Positions 1 to 5,263 are shown, counted from the stretch's first letter. The stretch: 5,263 bases of DNA from Octadecabacter sp. (GCA_018500065.2 JAHBAO020000213.1:1-5263), one strand, 5' to 3'. The notes: generated by a model not told the origin, from the letters alone. Made by a program: numbers and translations.

Positions 1-1118
1 CCACAGGTCTCTATCGCCCATCCACACTGCAAGACCTCCACGACTTCACTCGTCTGCAAGACGCCCTTGATAATGTCGCATGGTTCACCCGCTGTTGCAT
101 CGCCACGGACGTGCCCGACATGCTCGACCTTGACGTAAACACCGCCTACGCCCTGATGCGCGGCACCACCAAGCCAGTCGCGACCGCCTTCACCATCGCA
201 GAACACGTCGATCCCATCGTCCACCTGTTCGACATTGCAGCTGGCGGGATCGGTGAATTCGCCAAACGCCCGTTTGTGAAAACCCACATCAGCCCCGTGA
301 TTTCCCCCATGCGCTTTGGCGAAGACGCCGTTGACGTCGTTTACAAATGCATCGCGCACAACATCCCCATGTCTTGCATCACCGCCGCCCAAGCAGGCGC
401 AACCGCCCCCGCGACCCTCGCAGGCTTCCTCGCACAATCCCTCGCAGAAACGCTGGCGTCCCTTGTCATGGTCAACGTCATCTCGCCCGGTTTCCCGATG
501 ATCTTTTCCAACTGGCCGCTGGTCATTGATCTGCGCTCCGGCGCGTTTGCGGGTGGCGGCGGCGAAACCACCGTCCTCAATGCCGCCTCTGCACAGCTGT
601 CCAACTGGCTCGGCCTGCCGTCGGGCGTCGCCGCCTCCATGACCGACGCCAAGGCCCTCGACGCGCAATACGGCGTTGAAAAAGGCATGACCTCCCTCGC
701 CACTGCGCTGGCTGGCGGCAACCTGATTTATGAATCCTCCGGCATGACAGCCGCCCTGCTCGGCGCATCCTTCGAGGCCTTCGTGCTCGACGATGAAATG
801 CACGCCATGACCTACCGCACTTTGCGCGGCATCGAAGTGTCTGATGAAAACCTCGGCTATGACGCCATCTGCGCGTCGATCTTAGGCGACGGTCACTTCC
901 TCGGATCAAACCACACCTACGCTGCAATGGAACGCGACTACCACTACCCGTCCTTAGCGGATCGCGAACAGCCCAAAACATGGGCTGATGCAGGTGCTCA
1001 AACCGCAGAGATGCGTGCCAAACTGCGCGTCGATGACATCCTACGCACCCATAATCCTGCGCATTTATCCGCCAAACAAGACGCGGAAATCCGCGCGGCG
1101 TTCAACATCATCGACTAA
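1..1118 (+). CDS. MttB-family (trimethylamine methyltransferase-like) corrinoid methyltransferase, 5' end missing
   Basis: The reading frame is open from the first complete codon (base 3) to the TAA at 1116-1118, giving 371 residues. Family members are usually about 500 residues, so roughly the first quarter lies left of the window. The GTG at 111 is internal: the codons before it already read as family sequence (RPSTLQDLHDF, then ALDNVAWF). Family hallmarks in order are SPMRFGEDA, ITAAQAGATAPAT, DLRSGAFAGGGGE, MTDAKALDAQYGVEKG, NLIYESSGM, DDEM, LRGIEV and GHFLGSNHT, forming a TIM-barrel enzyme. Members move a methyl group from a quaternary or tertiary amine (trimethylamine, glycine betaine, proline betaine, carnitine) to a cytosolic corrinoid protein. 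There is no in-frame TAG, so this is a non-pyrrolysine homologue, and betaine-type substrates are more likely than trimethylamine. No corrinoid protein gene is visible in the window. The dehydrogenase gene follows 62 bases downstream. Family call is firm; substrate unknown. Confidence 0.93.
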   Translation, partial: TGLYRPSTLQDLHDFTRLQDALDNVAWFTRCCIATDVPDMLDLDVNTAYALMRGTTKPVATAFTIAEHVDPIVHLFDIAAGGIGEFAKRPFVKTHISPVISPMRFGEDAVDVVYKCIAHNIPMSCITAAQAGATAPATLAGFLAQSLAETLASLVMVNVISPGFPMIFSNWPLVIDLRSGAFAGGGGETTVLNAASAQLSNWLGLPSGVAASMTDAKALDAQYGVEKGMTSLATALAGGNLIYESSGMTAALLGASFEAFVLDDEMHAMTYRTLRGIEVSDENLGYDAICASILGDGHFLGSNHTYAAMERDYHYPSLADREQPKTWADAGAQTAEMRAKLRVDDILRTHNPAHLSAKQDAEIRAAFNIID

Positions 1119-1167
1119 CCCGCCCTTGACCTTTGCAGCCCAAGCGTGGAGCGTGGCCCCAACAAAT

Positions 1168-1173
1168 GAAAGG
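1168..1173 (+). promoter_or_regulatory. Ribosome binding site deciding the start of the uronate dehydrogenase-like gene
   Basis: GAAAGG lies 7 bases before the ATG at 1181. The alternative in-frame starts, TTG at 1133 and ATG at 1166, lack a purine-rich site at proper spacing, and they would add residues ahead of the nucleotide-binding strand that family members do not need. Confidence 0.6.
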
Positions 1174-1180
1174 CCGCAAC

Positions 1181-2104
1181 ATGGGCAAACTCCACAAAAA
1201 AATCGTCCTCACAGGGGCCTGCGGCTCCCTTGGCATGGAGATCCGCGCAACTTTGGCGGCACTGGCCGATGAACTGGTTTCCGTAGACATCGCAGACGCG
1301 CCCGAAACGTTGCTGGCCAACGAGACCTTCGTCAAAGCAGACTGCGCCAATTTCGACGAAGTCCTGCCGTTGATGGAAGGTGCAAACATGGCCGTCCACT
1401 TCGCCTCAATCCCCGACGAACGCCCTTTCGAAACTCTTCTCGGCCCGAACTTTCTGTCGTCCTACAACGCCTGGGAAGCCGGCCACCGCCACGGCGTGCA
1501 ACGCGTCATTTACGCATCCTCGGTTCACGCCGTTGGTATGCATGAAAACTCGGCTGGTATCGACGTCGATGCTGATCACGCCCCCGATACCTTCTATGGC
1601 CTCGCCAAATGCTTCTCCGAAGACCTTGGCAAACTCTACTGGGCGAAACGCGGGATGGAATCCGTACACCTGCGCATTTTCTCCTGCACCAAAGTCCCAC
1701 AAAACCTACGCGCGCTGCGTACGTGGCTCAGCTTTGATGACCTGCGCCACTTGGTTGAACGTGCGGTCACTGCAACCACCACCGGTTTCGCAGTCGTATA
1801 CGGCATTTCCAACAATGATCGTGCTACCGTGAACAACGTCAAGGCCGCGTTCCTTGGCTACAAACCAAAAGACAACGCTGAAAACTGGGCTGAAAGCCTG
1901 TTCGCAGGCGCGCCGCCAGCGGATCCGTCTGACCGTGCACAACTGTGCATCGGCGGCCCCTTCGCAACCATCCCGTTGGGCGAAAGTGGCGTGGCCGCGA
2001 TCAATGCAATGTCCGCCCCGACACCAGAACCCGCCACTGCACCGCAGCCAGACGACGCCAAGAAACTACCGTCGTTCCTGACCAAAAAAGGCATGAATCC
2101 CTAA
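1181..2104 (+). CDS. NAD-dependent epimerase/dehydratase-fold protein, uronate dehydrogenase-like
   Basis: A 307-residue short-chain dehydrogenase of the extended/atypical group, probably cytosolic. The N-terminal Rossmann motif is TGACGSLG (residues 11-18). Asp36 ends the second strand and predicts NAD rather than NADP. The catalytic set is Ser113/Ser114 in YASSVH, Tyr139 and Lys143 (YGLAK). Remembered Agrobacterium uronate dehydrogenase aligns well: RPFE, LYWAK-type helix, FSCT, NLRALRTW and LGYKPKDNAE have clear counterparts. The carboxylate-binding Arg (Arg177) and Ser168 are kept. That enzyme oxidises glucuronate or galacturonate to the aldarolactone. Two pocket positions differ: Pro78 replaces the Ser of the GGIS motif and Val115 replaces Asn. 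The last 30 or so residues (from about 279) form a Pro/Ala-rich tail ending KKGMNP, absent from the roughly 265-residue classical enzyme. It probably shares a transcript with the methyltransferase gene. Fold and family are secure; uronate as substrate is an inference. Confidence 0.88.
   Translation: MGKLHKKIVLTGACGSLGMEIRATLAALADELVSVDIADAPETLLANETFVKADCANFDEVLPLMEGANMAVHFASIPDERPFETLLGPNFLSSYNAWEAGHRHGVQRVIYASSVHAVGMHENSAGIDVDADHAPDTFYGLAKCFSEDLGKLYWAKRGMESVHLRIFSCTKVPQNLRALRTWLSFDDLRHLVERAVTATTTGFAVVYGISNNDRATVNNVKAAFLGYKPKDNAENWAESLFAGAPPADPSDRAQLCIGGPFATIPLGESGVAAINAMSAPTPEPATAPQPDDAKKLPSFLTKKGMNP
2101..2104. other. Overlapping convergent stop codons (CTAA)
   Basis: The plus-strand dehydrogenase gene ends with TAA at 2102-2104, and the minus-strand histidine kinase gene ends with TAG read from 2103 to 2101. 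The two convergent genes share two bases and leave no room for an intergenic terminator. Confidence 0.9.
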
Positions 2105-3030
2105 AAGGTTATCTCAAAGCGCGCGCCCTGTTCGCTCGGGGCCAGCGCGATCTGCGCGTTATGCGCTTCCAATGTGCGCCGCACGATAGATAACCCCATC
2201 CCTGTGCCCCCTGTTTTTCTACGCGTGGTAAAAAACGGCTCAAATATGCGGGTCGCGTTGCCCGCAGAAACGCCCGCCCCGTTGTCTTGCACCACTAAAT
2301 TTCCATCGTAAGAAACACTCACCTGTGTCGCGCCATGTGCCCGCGCGTTACCAACCAAATGATCCAGAACCAATCGCAGCGCGTCCTCGCTCAGCGGCAC
2401 AATCCCGTCTTCAATCACCTCAACGCCCTGCGCCACTTCGGACAAACGCACCTGCCCACGGGCCGCGGGTTCTTGCGCCTGCGCAAGGGATCGTTGCGCG
2501 TCCAAAAGTGCGGTCATCCGTTCAGACGATGCTTCGATCCGCCCCAACAATCGCACGCGTTCATCGCTTGGCAAGTCCGGCATCGCCAGCAATTCCGCCG
2601 CACCACGCACCACCGTTAAGGGCGATTTCAGCTCATGCGTGACGTGGTCCGCATAACTGCGCAAAACCGCCTCGCGGTTCTGCAACGCACGTCCCATATC
2701 AAGGAAAGATTGCCCGAGCGCCTGCATGTCTGCGGTACCGTAATGTTCCAGCGGGTCAAGCGCATCTGGTGCGTTCTGGCGCAATCCGGAAACCCGTTCG
2801 CGCATCGCCGTCACAGGGCGCAGCAGCAATCGCCACAACCCCCACCCCATGACAAATGTTGCCAGCAATACGCCAAAACCTGCGACATAAACCGCCTCTC
2901 GATACCCCAGCACCGGCCACATGTAGCGCACGAAAAAGATGCCAATAATCGGCAGCGACAGCACAACACAAAGCGTAACTGCAACCACCAGCCAAAGCGG
3001 TGGACGCCATTTGACAGCAATCTTGTTCAC
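2101..3030 (-). CDS. Two-component sensor histidine kinase (two transmembrane helices, HAMP, HisKA, HATPase_c)
   Basis: A 309-residue inner-membrane kinase, expected to autophosphorylate and pass phosphate to the regulator encoded just upstream. Transmembrane helices are at about 12-34 and 46-68, joined by only about 11 periplasmic residues, so there is no periplasmic sensor domain. A HAMP linker follows (about 67-120, with RPV and DMQALGQSFLDM). The H-box is THELKSPLTV with His132 as phospho-acceptor. ATP-binding motifs are the N-box at 224-233 (Asn228), G1 DNGAG (249-253), F-box FEPFFTT (263-269) and G2 GGTGMGL (274-280). The start chosen is GTG at 3030, which overlaps the regulator's TGA as GTGA. 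A GTG at 3051 would add seven residues and enlarge the overlap, with no better ribosome site. The stop overlaps that of the convergent dehydrogenase gene. The stimulus cannot be read from the sequence. Confidence 0.93.
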   Translation of the reverse strand: MNKIAVKWRPPLWLVVAVTLCVVLSLPIIGIFFVRYMWPVLGYREAVYVAGFGVLLATFVMGWGLWRLLLRPVTAMRERVSGLRQNAPDALDPLEHYGTADMQALGQSFLDMGRALQNREAVLRSYADHVTHELKSPLTVVRGAAELLAMPDLPSDERVRLLGRIEASSERMTALLDAQRSLAQAQEPAARGQVRLSEVAQGVEVIEDGIVPLSEDALRLVLDHLVGNARAHGATQVSVSYDGNLVVQDNGAGVSAGNATRIFEPFFTTRRKTGGTGMGLSIVRRTLEAHNAQIALAPSEQGARFEITF

Positions 3031-3722
3031 GCGCTTTTCACACCCAAACACGGCCCCATCCGAATACCGATACCGTGCATCGTTTCAACAGCATCACCGC
3101 ATCCAGCGCCGCCCAGCTTGGCCCGCAGATTGCGCAAATGGCTGTCCATTGTGCGATCACTTACATGCACATTCACACCGTAAATTGCATCCACCAGCGC
3201 AGGGCGTGCATGCACTTGATCGGGCCGCGTCATCAGCTTCACCAGCAAATCCATTTCCCGCGCGGTCAGTGTCACAACATCCCCGCGCACACGGCACAAA
3301 TGGCGACTCGGATCGACTTCCAAGATCCCGTGGCGCAATGGCTGGTCTTCAACCACCGGCCCACCACGTCGCAAAATCGCCTTCACACGGGCAACCAGTT
3401 CCCTTGGGGAAAACGGTTTGGGCAGGTAATCATCCGCGCCCATTTCCAGCCCGACAATCCGGTCAATCTCATCGCCTTGGGCGGTCAGGAACAAGATCGG
3501 CACATCGGAAGTCACCCGCACAGTACGGCACACCTCAAGCCCGCCCATTTCCGGCAAACCAATATCCAGCACCACCAGATCCGGCTTGATCCGCGCAACC
3601 GCGTCTAACCCGGCACGCCCATCCGCCGCTTCTTCTGTTTGAAAACCCGCTTGGCCAAGCGCGATGCGCACAACATCACGAATGTCGCCATCATCATCAA
3701 CAATCAGGATCGTCTGGCTCAC
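3027..3722 (-). CDS. OmpR/PhoB-family response regulator
   Basis: A 231-residue DNA-binding response regulator. The receiver domain (about 1-119) has the acidic pocket Asp9-Asp11, phospho-acceptor Asp53 (VVLDIGLP), Thr80 (FLTAQ), Tyr99 and Lys102 (DDYLPKPF). A winged-helix output domain covers about 130-225, with LTAREMDLL, the recognition-helix region SDRTMDSHLRNLRAKLG and the final hairpin HGIGIRMG. The usual Gly-Tyr at the hairpin is Gly-Ile here. The receiver resembles CreB in the segment GLEMGADDY...KPFSPRE, but orthology is not established. GTG at 3722 is the start: AAGGAGG lies 7 bases upstream, and the GTG overlaps the stop of the preceding small gene as GTGA. Its own stop overlaps the kinase start in the same way, so all three should be translated together. 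Likely targets include its own promoter, given the phased repeats at 3889-3921. Confidence 0.95.
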   Translation of the reverse strand: MSQTILIVDDDGDIRDVVRIALGQAGFQTEEAADGRAGLDAVARIKPDLVVLDIGLPEMGGLEVCRTVRVTSDVPILFLTAQGDEIDRIVGLEMGADDYLPKPFSPRELVARVKAILRRGGPVVEDQPLRHGILEVDPSRHLCRVRGDVVTLTAREMDLLVKLMTRPDQVHARPALVDAIYGVNVHVSDRTMDSHLRNLRAKLGGAGCGDAVETMHGIGIRMGPCLGVKSA

Positions 3723-3847
3723 GCTGCGGCCTCCTTGCCCAGCACCTTAGCGGCAACAACGCGCTTGGGAAACGGTCGTGTGGCATGGTCCAGCCACCAG
3801 CCATCCAGTTGTAATTTTGATGGCACGGCTTTGGTTAATGTTGTCAT
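3719..3847 (-). CDS. Small basic protein (42 aa), translationally coupled upstream of the response regulator
   Basis: ATG at 3847 to TGA at 3721-3719 encodes 42 residues beginning MTTLTKAVP and ending VLGKEAAA. It is basic (seven Lys/Arg against three Asp/Glu), has a Trp-Trp pair at 17-18 and the segment ATRPFPKRVV, and shows no transmembrane helix, signal peptide or Cys pair. Coding status is supported by an AGAGGA ribosome site 9 bases upstream, a TGA that overlaps the regulator's GTG start as GTGA, and codons like those of its neighbours. The regulator's own AAGGAGG lies inside the 3' end of this gene. An in-frame ATG at 3865, with AAGGGGG 8 bases before it, would give 48 residues. I do not recognise the family. 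It could be an accessory or modulator of the two-component pair, or a coupling leader; the sequence does not decide. Confidence 0.62.
   Translation of the reverse strand: MTTLTKAVPSKLQLDGWWLDHATRPFPKRVVAAKVLGKEAAA
3730..3736 (-). promoter_or_regulatory. Ribosome binding site of the response regulator
   Basis: AAGGAGG on the minus strand sits 7 bases before the GTG start at 3722. It is the strongest ribosome site in the window and fixes that start. It lies within the last codons of the small gene (Lys-Glu of GKEAAA). Confidence 0.85.
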
Positions 3848-3856
3848 GGGGCTGTG

Positions 3857-3862
3857 TCCTCT
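3857..3862 (-). promoter_or_regulatory. Ribosome binding site of the small gene
   Basis: AGAGGA on the minus strand is 9 bases before the ATG at 3847. It competes with AAGGGGG at 3880-3874, which would serve the in-frame ATG at 3865. Confidence 0.5.
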
Positions 3863-3888
3863 CATTCGGGTTGCCCCCTTATGAAAAG

Positions 3889-3921
3889 CGTTTGTGCAGA
3901 CGCATTATCCCGTTTGTGCAG
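3889..3921 (-). promoter_or_regulatory. Two perfect 11-bp direct repeats 22 bp apart, candidate response-regulator operator
   Basis: CTGCACAAACG (minus strand) occurs at 3899-3889 and again at 3921-3911, identical over 11 of 11 bases, with start-to-start distance 22 bp, about two helical turns. The neighbouring 11-base unit 3922-3932 matches at 7 of 11 positions in the same phase; the unit 3878-3888 matches at 6 of 11. OmpR/PhoB-family regulators bind direct repeats on an 11-bp or 22-bp period, and the regulator gene lies just downstream. Autoregulation is therefore a reasonable inference, not something shown here. Confidence 0.55.
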
Positions 3922-3933
3922 TTTTCGTGTAGA
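3904..3933 (-). promoter_or_regulatory. Candidate promoter of the small gene/regulator/kinase operon
   Basis: On the minus strand, TCTACA (3933-3928, 4 of 6 to TTGACA) and GATAAT (3909-3904, 5 of 6 to TATAAT) are separated by 18 bases. The direct repeats then fall in the spacer and near the start point, which would favour repression. An alternative -10, CATAAG (3883-3878), would put the nearer repeat at the -35 position and favour activation. Only 88 bases separate rpe from the small gene, so read-through from rpe is also possible. Confidence 0.35.
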
Positions 3934-3935
3934 CC

Positions 3936-4625
3936 TTACAGCGCGGCTTCAGCCGCCTCACGGATCGCACGGATGTTGTTGCCATAAATGTCAGGCGTCT
4001 CAACGGATCCACCACGAAACACCGCTGATCCTGCCACCAAAACATCCGCACCCGCCTTGGCCACCAAAGGCGCAGTGGTTGGGTCAATCCCACCATCCAC
4101 CTGAATGTGGATTGGACGATCACCAATCATCGCGCGACACCGCGCGACTTTATCAACCATCGAATGCGTAAACTTCTGCCCGCCAAAACCGGGGTTGATC
4201 GTCATGATCAGAATCATGTCGATGTCGTCCAAAATATCCACCAACCCATCCAGCGGCGTCGTCATGTTCACCGCAGCACCCGCAAGTTTCCCTTCGCCGC
4301 GCACGGACTGCAATGAGCGGTGCAAATGCGGCCCAGCTTCGGCATGCACGGTAATCATATCACTGCCCGCCTTGGCGAAATCGCCGATGTAAGGGTCAGC
4401 AGGCGAGATCATCAGATGCACATCCATGAACGTTTTGACGTGTGGACGAATGGCTGCCACAACATTTGGCCCAATCGTCAGGTTCGGTACAAAATGTCCG
4501 TCCATCGGGTCCACATGGATCCAATCCGCGCCCTGCGCCTCTACCGCTTGGATTTCAGCACCAAGGTTGGCGAAGTCGGCAGACAAAATAGACGGAGCAA
4601 TCTTGATGGAGCGGTCAAATGACAT
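3936..4625 (-). CDS. rpe: Ribulose-phosphate 3-epimerase
   Basis: A 229-residue, full-length TIM-barrel enzyme of the cytosol that interconverts D-ribulose 5-phosphate and D-xylulose 5-phosphate in the pentose phosphate pathway (and the Calvin cycle where present). Signatures are IAPSILSADFANLG (9-22), HVDPMDGHFVPNLTIGP (37-53), DVHLMI (68-73), NPGFGGQKF (144-152), VDGGID (176-181) and AGSAVF (198-203). Metal ligands are His37, Asp39, His70 and Asp177, with Asp39 and Asp177 the acid/base pair; all are present. Two usually constant loops differ: the common DVMD is DPMD (Pro40), and the common NPxTP is NMTTP (Met121). ATG at 4625 has AGGGGA 5 bases upstream. The gene is divergent from the AraC-type regulator and 88 bases ahead of the two-component operon. 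The changed loops may mark a second, diverged copy, though the catalytic residues argue for an active enzyme. Confidence 0.96.
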   Translation of the reverse strand: MSFDRSIKIAPSILSADFANLGAEIQAVEAQGADWIHVDPMDGHFVPNLTIGPNVVAAIRPHVKTFMDVHLMISPADPYIGDFAKAGSDMITVHAEAGPHLHRSLQSVRGEGKLAGAAVNMTTPLDGLVDILDDIDMILIMTINPGFGGQKFTHSMVDKVARCRAMIGDRPIHIQVDGGIDPTTAPLVAKAGADVLVAGSAVFRGGSVETPDIYGNNIRAIREAAEAAL

Positions 4626-4675
4626 GGGAATCCCCTGTGTTTTAGAAACTGTGTGTAGCAGCTGTGGTTTTCACC

Positions 4676-4694
4676 GTCTGCCTACCCTGCAGAC
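4676..4694. promoter_or_regulatory. 19-bp inverted repeat in the rpe/araC-type divergent intergenic region
   Basis: GTCTGC, a 7-base spacer and GCAGAC form a perfect 6-bp-arm inverted repeat near the middle of the 144-base gap between the divergent starts. On the minus strand it covers the -10 position of a weak possible rpe promoter (GTGACA at 4707-4702, 17 bases, TAGGCA at 4684-4679). It could be an operator for a dimeric regulator. No strong promoter is evident for the plus-strand regulator gene. Confidence 0.35.
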
Positions 4695-4769
4695 CACCAG
4701 ATGTCACGGGTCCCTGTGCGCGGCGTTGCGCCACGTGTAATCTGTCGCCGAGCATGGTTATTTGATGTT

Positions 4770-5263
4770 ATGGACAATATTTCACTCTCCGCCAGCGACA
4801 CCTTCGGCCCGGATGAGGCCTTCGTTCTCAGCCGCGCCGAACTGGACACGCGCCGCCCGCCTTTGCTGCACACGCAGGACTTCCATGAAATGCTCTGGGT
4901 GCAAAACGGCACGGTGCGCTTGCATACATCCACCGAACAACGCGACCTAACCGAGGGCGACCTGCTGTTCATTTCTCCCGATCAGCCCCACGGTCTGCAA
5001 GGGCGGCGTGCCAAAGGCGCGCATCAAAACGATGAAGCCTCGATGGTCGTCTCCCTCGCCATCCGCCCTGGCGTGATCAACGCCATCGGTAATCGCCATG
5101 ATGACCTAGCTGGGGTAGCGTTCTGGGGCGGCGGCCTTGAAATCGCCCATCGCGATATCCGCCAACTGGCCGCCCTCAACCAAGCCGCCCTCCAGCTGGA
5201 ACGCAGTCCACGGCGCAAATTGTTCCTCGAAGCGTTCTTGATGCCCCTCCTCGTCGCGCTTGA
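4770..5263 (+). CDS. AraC-type transcriptional regulator, N-terminal cupin domain (3' end missing)
   Basis: ATG at 4770 opens a frame without stop to the window end (164 codons). The visible part is a cupin-type ligand-binding domain: first motif around His34, HTQDFHEMLWVQNG (34-47) with His39 and Glu40; second motif GDLLFISPDQPH (63-74) with His74. This DFHE-x-x-WV plus GD-x-x-FI-x-P-x-x-x-H arrangement is typical of sugar-responsive AraC regulators such as the ChbR type. The C-terminal pair of helix-turn-helix motifs would lie beyond the window, so the AraC assignment rests on the cupin style. No good ribosome site precedes 4770. An in-frame ATG at 4701 would add 23 residues (MSRVPVRGV...) that do not resemble the family and also lacks a ribosome site. 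The gene is divergent from rpe and may control it, or a catabolic operon to the right. Confidence 0.82.
   Translation, partial: MDNISLSASDTFGPDEAFVLSRAELDTRRPPLLHTQDFHEMLWVQNGTVRLHTSTEQRDLTEGDLLFISPDQPHGLQGRRAKGAHQNDEASMVVSLAIRPGVINAIGNRHDDLAGVAFWGGGLEIAHRDIRQLAALNQAALQLERSPRRKLFLEAFLMPLLVAL

Noticed and set aside
111..113. GTG as the start of the methyltransferase gene
   Set aside because: The frame is open to the window edge and the codons before 111 encode typical family sequence, so the gene starts outside the window.
577..981. Long Arg-rich minus-strand frame opposite the methyltransferase gene
   Set aside because: Low-complexity Arg/Trp composition typical of the antisense of a GC-rich gene; the plus strand has clear family motifs.
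1133..1180. Earlier starts for the dehydrogenase (TTG 1133, ATG 1166)
   Set aside because: Neither has a well-placed ribosome site, whereas ATG 1181 has GAAAGG 7 bases upstream and begins just before the Rossmann strand.
1936..1949. TGCACA-AC-TGTGCA near-palindrome
   Set aside because: Inside the dehydrogenase coding region with no promoter context; shares TGCACA with the operon repeats but is probably chance.
2120..2149. GC-rich hairpin after the dehydrogenase stop (CGCGC-GCCC paired with GGGC-CA-GCGCG)
   Set aside because: It lies inside kinase coding sequence, has a bulge and no following T run, so it is not a convincing terminator.
3031..3051. GTG at 3051 as kinase start
   Set aside because: It adds seven unremarkable residues and a 25-base overlap; the GTGA coupling at 3030 matches the other junction of the operon. 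Not fully excluded.
2635..3608. Plus-strand open frames opposite the kinase and regulator genes
   Set aside because: They are rich in His, Pro, Gln and Arg with no recognisable domain, and lie antisense to well-supported genes.
3943..3956. GCGGC-TTCA-GCCGC hairpin at the end of rpe
   Set aside because: It is made of Ala/Glu codons at the rpe C-terminus and has no T run downstream on the minus strand.
4701..4769. ATG at 4701 as start of the AraC-type gene
   Set aside because: The extra 23 residues look non-family, there is no ribosome site, and it would run through the candidate control region.

Overview
The window looks like chromosomal DNA of a marine-type alphaproteobacterium, most likely Rhodobacteraceae (Roseobacter group). 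This is inferred from the protein flavour (non-pyrrolysine MttB-family methyltransferase, roseobacter-like Rpe), the C-rich third codon positions, tight gene packing and GTG starts. No mobile element, CRISPR array, rRNA or tRNA was seen, and no stretch over 300 bases lacks a gene.

Left block, plus strand (1-2104): the 3' part of an MttB-family (trimethylamine methyltransferase-like) gene, then after 62 bases an NAD-dependent sugar dehydrogenase of the uronate dehydrogenase type. They probably share a transcript. This suggests catabolism of a methylated amine/betaine or sugar acid, but the pairing alone does not fix the substrate.

Middle block, minus strand (2101-3847, transcribed right to left): a 42-codon small gene, an OmpR/PhoB-type response regulator and a two-helix HAMP sensor histidine kinase. 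Both junctions are 4-base GTGA overlaps, so the three are probably translationally coupled. The kinase stop codon overlaps the stop codon of the convergent dehydrogenase gene. Upstream of the small gene is an 88-base gap with two perfect 11-bp direct repeats set 22 bp apart, a good candidate response-regulator site.

Right block: rpe (ribulose-phosphate 3-epimerase, minus strand, 3936-4625), with substitutions in two usually conserved loops. Across a 144-base divergent intergenic region that holds a 19-bp inverted repeat lies the 5' part of an AraC-type regulator with a cupin sensor domain (plus strand, cut by the window end).

The most notable items are the coupled small gene, the 22-bp-phased repeats before it, the variant active-site loops of Rpe, and the altered pocket residues plus Pro-rich tail of the uronate dehydrogenase-like protein. 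Nothing here amounts to a clearly new multi-gene system. The small gene/regulator/kinase cassette is the best candidate for something undescribed.
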